From contig NZ_CP017141.1 of assembly GCF_001721645.1 (NCBI RefSeq), positions 372,001 to 436,000 on the forward strand: a DNA stretch of 64,000 bases. Reading direction: 5' to 3'. Position numbers and translations under genes: made by a program. The notes under the pieces were generated by a model, which saw nothing but the letters and a program-made list of their open reading frames with translations, was not told where the DNA came from and searched no databases. The DNA is from Pedobacter steynii (GTDB lineage: Bacteria > Bacteroidota > Bacteroidia > Sphingobacteriales > Sphingobacteriaceae). Of the stretch, positions 35,751 through 44,609 are shown piece after piece; positions within the stretch are counted from its first letter, which is position 1, and each line of letters begins with the position of its first letter.

Positions 35751-35776
35751 ACAGGCATGTTTTGGGACATGCCTGT
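35751..35776 (-). other. Strong hairpin in the leader of the 2112-aa protein gene
   Basis: Perfect 10-bp stem ACAGGCATGT (35751-35760) with ACATGCCTGT (35767-35776) around a 6-nt loop, about 85 nt upstream of the chosen start codon. It has no T run on either strand, so it is more likely an mRNA stability, processing or protein-binding element than a terminator. Confidence 0.6.
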
Positions 35777-35879
35777 TAAGAGGGTTATAAGAACTTGTAT
35801 ACGATTTTACACCTTGAACTAAGGCATTAAAAAGAAATTGGCAAGCGCTATTCTTTATCTAATGTATTCCGTGAACAAT

Positions 35880-36476
35880 CTAGCCAGGGAAAAAATCTGC
35901 ATTCTCAAAATAGGGGTAATCAATAAACAGAGTAGGAAAATATTTAGAAACATCGGCAATATTAATAAATCCATTTTGCCCTTGATCTGTATTTAAAACC
36001 CAATTTCCCCATATATATTTAATTTTCCCCTCATTATTATACATAAAACCCAGAGCGGCCAGCGAATCACTGTCTACATAAAGAAATTTCTCAGTTTTAT
36101 CCAAAATGGGTCTCATCGTAGATAAATCATATTCATGTTCACAAACAAGATTATTGTCCTGATTGTAAATTTTTTTGTAATAAAATTTCAACACGCCCTT
36201 GTTATAATATTTTTCGTCCTGAACCCGGTAAGTACCAAACATCGATCTTTCGATTATATCAACACGATATTCAGAATATTCGTTTAATACATCAGATATA
36301 GTTTGACCTGGATCTAAATAATATGTGAAGTAATTAATTTCCCTATTCAAATAATGTTCAGATTTTTTTAAAATACCATCATTATAATAGTTAATATCAT
36401 AATCATTTAGCTCTTTAAATTGTTGGGTTGTGATAGGTTCACCCAAATCGTTTGTATATGAAATTGTTGTTGCCAT
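35880..36476 (-). CDS. Candidate immunity or partner protein of the toxin-like gene
   Basis: A 198-aa acidic, Tyr- and Asp-rich protein (MATTISYTNDLGEPITTQ...), no signal peptide, beginning 4 nt after the stop of the 905-aa toxin-like gene. Repeated short patterns such as YYNDGILKKSEHY and YYNKGVLKFYYKK recall MORN/wobble-type beta repeats. The position right behind a polymorphic-toxin-like gene is where immunity genes usually sit. Against this, the segment YNQDNNLVCEHEYDLS resembles LVVDASNKEVCSVGTYKF in the N terminus of the 905-aa protein, so it could instead be a shortened relative of that N-terminal domain. The gene is visibly AT-rich compared with the giants. Both readings are inference. 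Confidence 0.55.
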   Translation of the reverse strand: MATTISYTNDLGEPITTQQFKELNDYDINYYNDGILKKSEHYLNREINYFTYYLDPGQTISDVLNEYSEYRVDIIERSMFGTYRVQDEKYYNKGVLKFYYKKIYNQDNNLVCEHEYDLSTMRPILDKTEKFLYVDSDSLAALGFMYNNEGKIKYIWGNWVLNTDQGQNGFINIADVSKYFPTLFIDYPYFENADFFPG

Positions 36477-36480
36477 AATC

Positions 36481-39198
36481 TTATTTAAATTTATATTTTA
36501 CTCTTGGATAACCAACATTCAAGCCATCAACGACAGTCGTCATATCAGTCTTGACAGAAAAAGAGGATGAATTTTGCATAACTTTCTCAAAGTTAGCAAG
36601 TTTACCATCTTCTATCGTTACAATATACCTTTTATGTAATTCCCCCTTTTTCTTAAGAAAGTCTTTCATAGCTTTAATATTCTTATTGGAATAACCTTCG
36701 GTAATAATTTCATCTTTAGCGGCTTGTCTAAATCGCCTCTCCATTTCATCAGCAAATTCCTCCAGCTCTTTTTTTGAATATCTAATCGCCCAATCTGTAT
36801 CAAACGTTCCTCCACTAATACTAGATTTGTTAGTTATACTTGATCCGGTAAAATATATCCGATCCTTATTAAACCCAAATTTATCTAAAACAGGACCAAT
36901 CTCCAATTCCGCATAATTGTCAAAACTTAACTTATCCTGGAATGTAAAAGGGTAGCCTCTCTTTCTTACATTTACAAGATTATCCATTCGGCCTTTAAGA
37001 ACCTCTATTGAGGCAATATATTCAATATCTCTTTTTCGACATGCTTGATGAAGCACTCCCATGCCATCTTCTTTAGAAAGCCCTTTACTTGCCGCATATG
37101 TAAGTACCTCCTCTATCTGAGGATTCTTATAGTAAATCACCATTCCAATAGGTTTATTAACAGATCTTCTAAATTGGTTTTCTTCATTCACTATACGAAT
37201 CAAATCTTCCTTTCCTTCCGAAACATACCTATTTAGATATTCAACTGACCCCATTTCTGCCAGTTCCTCAATTTTCCGTTTTGGGGTTGCTCCTTCTATT
37301 TCGTCCAACATTCCAGAAGGCCAACCATGCTCAATTCCATCCTCAATAAGTTCTTGAGCAGCTTTCTTTGCTTTTGCTGCAGCAATGGGATCGGTAACTA
37401 ATGCAGTCAACTCAATAAAAAACAATAATGTTTGTAATTTTTTACAAAAAGTTGATCCATCACAATCGCTTGAATAACGTAACAAGAAGTTAAGTACTGA
37501 AGCAGATATCTGAATAACACCCAATACATAAAGTACCTTCCCTAGTTTTGACAAGTGTCTTAAGTGCCTTAGTTTTGTAATATTTCCTATTCCTGAAATT
37601 GTCGTAACGACATCAACGAGAATACCAACTTTGGTATTAAAATCCTTATCATCTCCATCTTTGTCAATATATGCCAAATAAAATAACGGAATCACTCCAT
37701 TGAATTCACTATCTTTCTTGGGTAACTGAATTGAAGTGTCAGTTTCAGATGGATAAGTAACTAAAGTGACTGGTTGGTATAGATTTAAAGGTGAGCTTGC
37801 AGTTAAAGAGTAATCCTTATTTTCAGTTATCCAATAAATACCTCTTCCCCATGGATCAAACTCAAATGTGAAGCGGTCGTTATATACGCCAAAAGCATTC
37901 TTCTCAGAAACATAGTTAATTACTGAAAAATGGTTTAAATCTTTATCATAATCATAGGTACTATTATCAATTAAGCTATAATCTGGATCCCCGTTAGGTT
38001 GAAGATTTTTATATGGATTATACTTACTCTCGGTCCACAAAAGTAAGATTGCGTTGACGAACCTTGTTCTGTTATCCTTACTAAATTCCTTATTGCCAAC
38101 CAACTCAAGCACCGCTTTCAAAGGGGCTCTATAATTTTCAATATTCCTGTACAACAAACTATATAAGGTTTCCGTGCGGGAATCTATAGCATATTTCTTA
38201 CCAATTAGCGCCCCTAAGAATTCATTCACTTCATTTTGATTCACCAAATCAATTGAATTAACAATTCTTAATGCAAACTCCTCAAGATTGTCACTTAATC
38301 CTGATTTTAAAGCGAGAATTTCAAGAACGCTTATTCGCTGAGGTAAAGGAATTGATCTTAATGACTTGGGGGATAAAATATTTGCTAACCAGTATAATTT
38401 ATCAATACCTTTCGATTTGGATATTAGTTTCTGATCAAAAAAGGCAACCTGAAAATATTGCCTTAAACCATTCAATAAATCACCTAAACTCTTAATTGTA
38501 AGAGGATTAAAAACATCCCCAACCTTCCATTCCAAATTTTGTGCGTTAACATAGGTGGAAAAATCATCCGCTCCTGGAGCACTAAAAAGAGGAAAAATAT
38601 CCTTGTTAATCATACTTATTACAAGCGCAATCTTATTAATAAGCAAAGCAGCATGTTCACTCTCAACAGTAGAAAACTGATTTGAAAGCGCAATTCTGTT
38701 TTTTAGAAACTTGACTGCTTCAGGATGTAAATTTTCAACTTCTTTAATAATTTGTTCTGTGCCATTAGGAATCCGAATATTAAAATTACCATCTAATACA
38801 TTTAATCTGTTTCCATCATAAGTAAACTTATACGTTCCAACAGAACAAACTTCTTTATTTGATGCATCTACAACTAATTTTTGTATTTTAATCTCATCTC
38901 CTTTGACTCCTTCTTTTATTCTGGCTTCTTTTTCGAGTTTAGAATTATTGACAATATCTACATCAGCATCATTGCCATAGTATTCTATAATCTTTGACTT
39001 CTGATAATATCCATCAGAAATTAGTCTTCCTTGTGTATTAAGATCCGCAATTTTGAATTGGTTCCTTTGGCGAAATAGATAAGTAATATTTTCAACTGAA
39101 AATTCCACTAAGAATCCATCCAAATCGTGTCGCACTTCATTTGTGAAATTATCACTTCGTACCACTCTTCCATTTTTTAATATTTCTGCTTTTGCCAT
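36481..39198 (-). CDS. Polymorphic-toxin-like protein with C-terminal nucleotidyltransferase-like motif
   Basis: A 905-aa leaderless protein. Residues 1-150 are beta-rich (NGRVVRSDNFTNEVRHDLDG, then YTYDGNRL-type motifs). About 160-430 are helical. A hydrophobic segment around 553-610 (VLYVLGVIQISASVLNFLL and LQTLLFFIELTALV) is followed by an Ala/Lys-rich helix, as in pre-toxin regions. The C-terminal 140 residues contain G785-S786, then D800-T-D802 in GTFDTDWAIRY, the pattern of the nucleotidyltransferase superfamily (GS followed by DxD), with a Lys-rich helical tail. Fold class is inferred from this motif only. AT-rich base use unlike the giants suggests separate acquisition. A possible immunity gene follows after 4 nt. 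Confidence 0.62.
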   Translation of the reverse strand: MAKAEILKNGRVVRSDNFTNEVRHDLDGFLVEFSVENITYLFRQRNQFKIADLNTQGRLISDGYYQKSKIIEYYGNDADVDIVNNSKLEKEARIKEGVKGDEIKIQKLVVDASNKEVCSVGTYKFTYDGNRLNVLDGNFNIRIPNGTEQIIKEVENLHPEAVKFLKNRIALSNQFSTVESEHAALLINKIALVISMINKDIFPLFSAPGADDFSTYVNAQNLEWKVGDVFNPLTIKSLGDLLNGLRQYFQVAFFDQKLISKSKGIDKLYWLANILSPKSLRSIPLPQRISVLEILALKSGLSDNLEEFALRIVNSIDLVNQNEVNEFLGALIGKKYAIDSRTETLYSLLYRNIENYRAPLKAVLELVGNKEFSKDNRTRFVNAILLLWTESKYNPYKNLQPNGDPDYSLIDNSTYDYDKDLNHFSVINYVSEKNAFGVYNDRFTFEFDPWGRGIYWITENKDYSLTASSPLNLYQPVTLVTYPSETDTSIQLPKKDSEFNGVIPLFYLAYIDKDGDDKDFNTKVGILVDVVTTISGIGNITKLRHLRHLSKLGKVLYVLGVIQISASVLNFLLRYSSDCDGSTFCKKLQTLLFFIELTALVTDPIAAAKAKKAAQELIEDGIEHGWPSGMLDEIEGATPKRKIEELAEMGSVEYLNRYVSEGKEDLIRIVNEENQFRRSVNKPIGMVIYYKNPQIEEVLTYAASKGLSKEDGMGVLHQACRKRDIEYIASIEVLKGRMDNLVNVRKRGYPFTFQDKLSFDNYAELEIGPVLDKFGFNKDRIYFTGSSITNKSSISGGTFDTDWAIRYSKKELEEFADEMERRFRQAAKDEIITEGYSNKNIKAMKDFLKKKGELHKRYIVTIEDGKLANFEKVMQNSSSFSVKTDMTTVVDGLNVGYPRVKYKFK

Positions 39199-39202
39199 GA
39201 TC

Positions 39203-41377
39203 TTATATGAAAATATCTGAAGTTAAAATTGTCCCTAACAAGCTATTATCCTTAAAATACTTGCTGTAATCTGAAGAAAAAAAGCTTCTCCTGTCAAGGG
39301 AATAAATGATTATATCTGATTCAGGAGTATAAAGCTGCAACTGTCCGCTATTACTTTCGCCAACTATTCCCAGTCTATACTTTTGGTATATGGTATTTTG
39401 TGAGATAGTGACTTCGTTCGCATCAATAAATACATTCTTAAGATGCAATCTTACATTTGATAAAGATTGAGTATTCAATAGCAACTTTAAACTATCATTT
39501 TCAGCTTTAGTTATACCCAATAAAACCTTACTAGGAATTGTATCATTTGTAGTCTTTAGCACCAGACCAGTAATGGTCTGTGATTCATCTGTAAAAAAAG
39601 TCAGTCCATAAAAAAATGGTTGATTAAGATTATAAGCATTAGTTCCATTAAAACCACCGGAAGCTGAAGAGAGAGAATCCGCACTTATTGACATTGCGCG
39701 AGAAGTTCCAAGAGTTAGACTTGAGGTATCTCCTAACTCCGTTGTATAGGTAACTCTATTTAATTTTGTTGTAAGATTAGTATTTGTTTCAATAAGATCA
39801 TTAATGGTGGAGGTTTGAGCTACTGAAAGACCAACATTCTCCATATCATTATAAGATTTGATGAGTTGTGGTCTTTGCTTGGATAACACAGAGTAGGCTG
39901 AATTTGTACTTGTTCGCAACAGTGCGAACTCACTATGCAAATCAAATATGTCATTAAAGAAATTGGGTTGGTTAACATCCCGTATAGAGCTTTCATCTTC
40001 ACTACCATTCTTTTCGACATAACTATATCGTTTTCCCTGATACAACAGAATATTAAAAGAAGCAATATTCACTTTAGCACCATCCGAACCAGTAGCTGGA
40101 TTAGACAAGACAATAATCTTAGTAAACCTACTGGGAACACCATCAATCGAATCCGGCAATCTCAAATCATCCGCATTGCAAAAATTATTATGTTGCGCAT
40201 TATCTATCCGAGCCACCTGTCCATACAACATGGTATTCACATTGTTATCCGTTACCAATTGCAAAAACAACTTATTCCTGGTACCAGTATGTGTCTGAAC
40301 AGCATCGTTAATCAGCAGAGGCCATTTCTCCTTTTCATAAGCAACATCTGTGAGTGCCATTTCAACAGTCCCCATCTTCAACGACATCCCCTCAACCTCC
40401 CCAATGTTATAATTCCCATAGAAATTATAAGATCTCGTTCTGTCACTTTGGATATACAGATAAAGCCTGTTTTTCGTGTAAAAATTATCGATCACTTCGT
40501 TATAAATGCTCAATCCTTTCTTTGCCACCTTAACACCAGCGTTATCGACCTTTACAGTCCCGTTATCGGTATGAAAACCAAAGTAAGCCGCTGCATCCAG
40601 GAACTGAAAAATATGCTCACGTTTCAGTTTCTGTTGAAAAACATCCATTTCTGCAGGAAGGATAATCTTTGCTTCATTTGCCCGTGCATAAGCCAGGTCA
40701 AAGACAAATTCATCATTCGGTACAGGCAGTCTATAGTCCCCATAATTTAAGACGATGTCTATCCCGCACTCTCCGGAAGCAAAATTCCCCAGAGATGCGC
40801 CCATTTCTATGACCGGCAATTCGAAAGCCATTTCTTCCTTTTCAATGAATTCGCCATTACTCTCTACATACTCTGACTCCTTGAAAAAGAAGTCAGACAA
40901 CAATAAATCATCGTTCTGTTTTAACGGATCATAACCGAGAAATCTGGCCATGAAAGTTGGTGGAGTTGTTCCCGGGTTGATTCTGTTATGAAAAGAAAGG
41001 AAACTCGCATTGACTTTGTTGATAAAGTCTGAGGTACTTGCAGTTGGAGTGATGACCTGATCACCCAAAAAGAAATCACTTTTCTGAAGTCCCCTGTAAA
41101 TAAAATATTTAACATTAAAGCCGGTTATAGGCTGCGTGAATGGGCGTAAAATTACATTCACTTTGTTAGTGTCGCCGGTCTGAGGTTGCACCAGCATCAC
41201 CCCTTTGCAGATTGCAAAGGCTTTTGATCCCGACGCAGTAAACTTATTGGTCAACCTGAATTCACGGTCTGATACCGGCCCGAAAGCCTGTCCTTGAACC
41301 TGCGTCATAGACGCGGGTGTCGTAAAGAAGTGTGAATCAGGCGAGAATCTGGACATATAGTTGTCTGAACTTGCCAT
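39203..41377 (-). CDS. 724-aa island protein of unknown function
   Basis: No signal peptide (MASSDNYMSRFSPDSHFF). The first 400 residues are rich in aromatic residues and beta-like segments (NVKYFIYRGLQKSDFFLG, IDIVLNYGDYRLPVPNDE). The last 320 are Ser/Thr/Asn-rich and low in Gly. By eye, the DNA of the C-terminal part (about 39203-40150) is clearly more AT-rich than the N-terminal part, which suggests that the end of the gene has been exchanged, as seen in polymorphic surface or effector proteins. It ends 4 nt before the start of the 905-aa toxin-like gene, so it could be its loader or carrier. No family was recognised. Confidence 0.7.
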   Translation of the reverse strand: MASSDNYMSRFSPDSHFFTTPASMTQVQGQAFGPVSDREFRLTNKFTASGSKAFAICKGVMLVQPQTGDTNKVNVILRPFTQPITGFNVKYFIYRGLQKSDFFLGDQVITPTASTSDFINKVNASFLSFHNRINPGTTPPTFMARFLGYDPLKQNDDLLLSDFFFKESEYVESNGEFIEKEEMAFELPVIEMGASLGNFASGECGIDIVLNYGDYRLPVPNDEFVFDLAYARANEAKIILPAEMDVFQQKLKREHIFQFLDAAAYFGFHTDNGTVKVDNAGVKVAKKGLSIYNEVIDNFYTKNRLYLYIQSDRTRSYNFYGNYNIGEVEGMSLKMGTVEMALTDVAYEKEKWPLLINDAVQTHTGTRNKLFLQLVTDNNVNTMLYGQVARIDNAQHNNFCNADDLRLPDSIDGVPSRFTKIIVLSNPATGSDGAKVNIASFNILLYQGKRYSYVEKNGSEDESSIRDVNQPNFFNDIFDLHSEFALLRTSTNSAYSVLSKQRPQLIKSYNDMENVGLSVAQTSTINDLIETNTNLTTKLNRVTYTTELGDTSSLTLGTSRAMSISADSLSSASGGFNGTNAYNLNQPFFYGLTFFTDESQTITGLVLKTTNDTIPSKVLLGITKAENDSLKLLLNTQSLSNVRLHLKNVFIDANEVTISQNTIYQKYRLGIVGESNSGQLQLYTPESDIIIYSLDRRSFFSSDYSKYFKDNSLLGTILTSDIFI

Positions 41378-41396
41378 AGTATATTGGTTATGAGGA

Positions 41397-43286
41397 TTAA
41401 TGAATTTCTATTGTGGCAGATGCCGTAATCTTGTTGTATCTTACCGTACCTATCTTATAATAATCAGAAGGGAGTGTGGAGTTTGGAGCCTTTTTCATGG
41501 TACTAAGTGCGACCTGGTTTGAAGAAACCCTTGTACCACCTGTATTGACAAAATTGGTTCCCGAATGTGTCATCGTTCCTCCTTTGTAGGTCACCAGTTC
41601 TACATTGAAGTTACCTGTCACAGGAGTGCTGTACCATACCGCATATAGTCCTACTTCGACCACCTCCGGCAAATTAGGAAAGGCATTCAGGAAGGTTTTC
41701 ATACCAATCAATGCACCTTCATAGCCGTTAGTTCCGGTATTGTCCGTACCCCATTGCAGATAGGTATTGGCTGGAGTGGCGTCTCTTGGAACTACAGTAT
41801 TTCCCTGGCCATATCCTACGTAAACCTCATCGTACTGCGTTCCGGTATTCTCGAAGCCGACCAGAATATCCAGATCGGATCCCGCTCCTTCACCCCATTG
41901 ATAACTTACCGCCATAAAATCAAAATCACTGACTTCAATTCCCGGATCCGGAGCAGTATGACTGAGGGTTGCCGTTGCTACATTATAATTGAAACGCAGG
42001 ATAACGGGAAGATAATTTTGATTATAATTACCATTCATTCCTCCCAGAACCTGGTTACTGAAAGAAGTCATGAATCCCATATTTGCTCCTCCGATTACCG
42101 TTGGCATATAAGATCCCGGAGCACCGTTCATAGCCATCTTCGACTCTTTGGTTTTTAGGGCATAAACACCTGAAACTGAAGCCGGGCTCAATGATCTGCC
42201 TTTAATGTAGAACACAAAATCTGCAGTCCCCGGATTCTCCCGGACCAGTTTATCTATATTGAATTCAAACCTCCAGCTTGTCGACGAAGGGTTATGATCT
42301 GAAGCCAGTACCAATGCATTTTCAGGAGTCATTCCTACCGGTGCAATGTTGTTTCCTGTATAGGCAGCCAGATGATGACCGGTAACCTCAGCATTGTCAA
42401 CATATCCAATCAGGTCTAATGGAGGTGAATTGTAGAAATCTACGACCAATACTCCGGCCTGCAGCTTATTACGAATATCAATCTGTCTCGTTACCTTTAC
42501 AAATCCATTTTGCAGGGCACTGATGTCTACCTGCCTGATCTCGGTACCCGTCATTCCACTAATAGCTGCGGTATAAGTTTTCCCAACAAAATACCCTTCT
42601 GTAGAAGCAAATGTAAAATCTGTAGTAACATCGCGCTGAGAACCATCAGAATAAGATCCGAGCACACTATATGTCGTTGTACTGCCATTGTCTATAACAT
42701 CTGGACCAATAATAGATAGTGAAACCAACGTAACTGGTGTGGTATTGAGGATGGTAACTTGTTTTGTTAAAGTTTCAGCCCCGGCTTTTACAGCGGTTAC
42801 GGTAGCATTCAGATCGGCATAACTTGTGCTATCATCCAAAGTCTTAAAGAGGTTACCATCAAAGCTGCCTCCTTTATCAGTGGTAAAAATATATCCTAAG
42901 GTGATGTCTGTGTTAGAGCCATCAGAAAACAATTGGAACACGTAATACTTGCTGCTGCTACCTTCGTTAAGCGATGCTGCACCATACAATATGACAGAGG
43001 CTGGAAGTTTACAGGTGGCAAACTGAATTGTTTTAATTCCGGACCATCCTTCATGACTTAGAATCCTTAGTCCGAGGCTATGGTCCCCGCAGCTGATTTT
43101 ATCATTGAAGCTGGCAGTTTGTTGTTCGGTCACAAGAGATTCATCCAGATACCATTGGTAAGCCAGTACACTTTCCTGGGCTGTAGGAGAATCAAAGCTG
43201 ACCTGAAAATTGACACTATTGTCGCTGAAATAAGAATCGCCAACAATAGAAAAGGCGGGGCCGGAGAGGCAGGGGGTTAAAGGCAT
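41397..43286 (-). CDS. Ig/PKD-like multidomain protein
   Basis: A 629-aa leaderless protein. The N-terminal domain (about residues 10-95) looks PKD-like, with AYQWYLDESLVTEQQTASF and CGDHSLGLRILS. Two bacterial Ig-like (BIG2-type) repeats follow, recognisable by SVILYGAASLNEGSSSKYYV with FSDGSNTDIT and by SIIGPDVIDNGSTTTYSV with YSDGSQRDVT. The C-terminal 300 residues form one or two Gly-rich beta domains (YVGYGQGNTVVPRDATP). First gene after the lysis cassette, so it is the first of the giant-protein run. A stalk or adhesion role is likely from the domains, but no binding partner can be named. Confidence 0.72.
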   Translation of the reverse strand: MPLTPCLSGPAFSIVGDSYFSDNSVNFQVSFDSPTAQESVLAYQWYLDESLVTEQQTASFNDKISCGDHSLGLRILSHEGWSGIKTIQFATCKLPASVILYGAASLNEGSSSKYYVFQLFSDGSNTDITLGYIFTTDKGGSFDGNLFKTLDDSTSYADLNATVTAVKAGAETLTKQVTILNTTPVTLVSLSIIGPDVIDNGSTTTYSVLGSYSDGSQRDVTTDFTFASTEGYFVGKTYTAAISGMTGTEIRQVDISALQNGFVKVTRQIDIRNKLQAGVLVVDFYNSPPLDLIGYVDNAEVTGHHLAAYTGNNIAPVGMTPENALVLASDHNPSSTSWRFEFNIDKLVRENPGTADFVFYIKGRSLSPASVSGVYALKTKESKMAMNGAPGSYMPTVIGGANMGFMTSFSNQVLGGMNGNYNQNYLPVILRFNYNVATATLSHTAPDPGIEVSDFDFMAVSYQWGEGAGSDLDILVGFENTGTQYDEVYVGYGQGNTVVPRDATPANTYLQWGTDNTGTNGYEGALIGMKTFLNAFPNLPEVVEVGLYAVWYSTPVTGNFNVELVTYKGGTMTHSGTNFVNTGGTRVSSNQVALSTMKKAPNSTLPSDYYKIGTVRYNKITASATIEIH

Positions 43287-43341
43287 TTGTATTATTTTTT
43301 AATAAAAAAATGGGTGAGTAGAAGGAGATAGAAATAGCGGG

Positions 43342-43911
43342 TTAAATACGCCTGATGTTACCTAACCGGAGTACAAAAATGACAGCAGCGATTGCCACCA
43401 GAAGGGCAGCAAACCAGTATTGCAGATTCACAGGCGTTTTCTCGGTCAGCACTTTCGTCTTTTCGTCTTTCACCTGGATCCTGGAATGTTCAGTCTGATC
43501 AGATTGCACTTTGATGTCCTTATGAATAACAGTCTCTTTTTCAATGCGAACCGAAATCTTACGGGGTTTTAAAATTGCTTCTGCAAGCAATCGCTGTGTG
43601 ACGGGATTCAGGATCAGCCGGACATCCACCAGGTCATTTTTGATCGCTGTGATTCCGTTGACCAGGCTATCCATACCAAAACTATTTTCCTGCCGGATCA
43701 GCTGTTCCGGAATCAGGACAAGGGTATCCACCTTTTCCTTTATTACCAACACAGACCGGTCCGTAACCGTCTTTGCAGAATCTCTGGAGTATTCAGCCGT
43801 CAGCTTAAAAAGATCGCTTTCACGGGACTTATTTACCTTTCTGAACAGGTTACATCCGGAAATGAACAGGATCATGGTGATGACCATTGAGTTTAAGATA
43901 AAACGTTTCAT
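43342..43911 (-). CDS. Unimolecular-spanin-like lipoprotein
   Basis: A 189-aa protein with a lipobox near the N terminus (MVITMILFISGC, Cys20) and a C-terminal transmembrane helix (about residues 163-184, YWFAALLVAIAAVIFVL) followed by a short basic tail. This architecture, an outer-membrane lipid anchor at one end and an inner-membrane helix at the other, is that of u-spanins such as phage T1 gp11, which fuse inner and outer membranes in the last step of Gram-negative lysis. The 140-residue periplasmic part is polar with repeated Val/Lys/Glu heptad-like segments. It lies just after an M15 endopeptidase and a one-TM protein and overlaps the upstream 57-aa gene by ATGA. Function is inferred from architecture and context. 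Confidence 0.68.
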   Translation of the reverse strand: MKRFILNSMVITMILFISGCNLFRKVNKSRESDLFKLTAEYSRDSAKTVTDRSVLVIKEKVDTLVLIPEQLIRQENSFGMDSLVNGITAIKNDLVDVRLILNPVTQRLLAEAILKPRKISVRIEKETVIHKDIKVQSDQTEHSRIQVKDEKTKVLTEKTPVNLQYWFAALLVAIAAVIFVLRLGNIRRI

Positions 43912-44081
43912 AATTTTTTGATTAAAAGTTCCAGTTCTGCGGCTTTAAGGTTGATGCTGTCCAATTTCTTACGTATCGGACTGTGATAAGATTCCACAAA
44001 TAGTCGCTGAACTGTAGGTCTGTTAGACGACGCTCCGGAAACAAACAGCAGGAATGCCATCATTATAATTAGCTTTTTCAT
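43908..44081 (-). CDS. Small exported protein in the lysis cassette (57 aa)
   Basis: The frame begins MKKLIIMMAFLLFVSGASSN, a clean signal peptide without a lipobox cysteine, followed by about 37 residues that are Leu/Lys/Glu-rich and end in LKAAELELLIKKL. Its stop overlaps the start of the spanin-like gene (ATGA), so the two are translationally coupled. It may be an accessory lysis protein, but the sequence alone does not show its role. Confidence 0.6.
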   Translation of the reverse strand: MKKLIIMMAFLLFVSGASSNRPTVQRLFVESYHSPIRKKLDSINLKAAELELLIKKL

Positions 44082-44115
44082 TAGAATATATTTGTTTTTT
44101 AAAGGCTATGAAGCG

Positions 44116-44215
44116 ATCATGATCTTGTTATTATTCATCAGGATCTATTGTTTTTATTGTATTCATGAGCTCGCAAGCGAGGTTCATTTCGTTGTGTGAT
44201 CTGTAAGATCATGAT
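44116..44215 (-). other. Nested inverted repeats in the lysis-cassette gap
   Basis: An 11-bp perfect inverted repeat, ATCATGATCTT (44116-44126) with AAGATCATGAT (44205-44215), encloses a smaller hairpin CTCGC-AA-GCGAG (44170-44181). The 138-nt gap lies between the one-TM protein gene and the small exported protein gene. There is no T run. A structured leader that times lysis gene translation is possible. Confidence 0.5.
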
Positions 44216-44219
44216 GGCT

Positions 44220-44609
44220 TCATCTCTTCTTATTTTCTTTAAAATATTTCTTAACTGACTCGACAGTTCCATTCAGATTGATGAGCGAAGTATCCAGTTT
44301 CCTGCTGTTGCTATCCTGTTGTTCTTTGTATGGTGCCAGCTGCCTTGGAAGTTCTCTCTGAACCCCTGTAGCAACGGCCACATTAATCTTTTCATTGAGC
44401 ATCGTAATGTCCTGAATCCTCAGCCGGTTCATTTCATTGTTGATGTTATATTGCCAGAAGTTAAGCCCTACAGAAAGGATCAGCATGGTAGCGAATGGGT
44501 TCTGTTGCACCGCGGAAAATAAGCGGTCAAACATTCTCTCTAACCATGCTGCCTTTCTATCGATAATGTCCTGGGCAGCATCGGGGCCATGTGTTTCTAT
44601 CTCTTCCAT
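44220..44609 (-). CDS. One-TM holin-like protein
   Basis: A 129-aa protein with a 38-residue polar N-terminal part, one transmembrane helix (about residues 38-56, NPFATMLILSVGLNFWQY) and a long polar coiled-coil-like tail ending in KENKKR. Its ATG directly follows the TAG of the M15 endopeptidase gene. Size, single membrane helix and place between endolysin and spanin fit a holin or antiholin of the class with one membrane segment, but no sequence family was recognised, so the call rests on context. Confidence 0.55.
   Translation of the reverse strand: MEEIETHGPDAAQDIIDRKAAWLERMFDRLFSAVQQNPFATMLILSVGLNFWQYNINNEMNRLRIQDITMLNEKINVAVATGVQRELPRQLAPYKEQQDSNSRKLDTSLINLNGTVESVKKYFKENKKR

Noticed and set aside
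35669..35770. Extended start of the 2112-aa protein
   Set aside because: The extension runs through a perfect hairpin and a Cys-rich stretch unlike the neighbours' N termini; the downstream MSATT start is more natural. Kept as an alternative in the findings.
39935..40750. Long open frame on the plus strand opposite the 724-aa gene
   Set aside because: It is antisense to a well-supported coding region, has no start context and an unnatural composition (many Ile/Arg/His), so it is a shadow.
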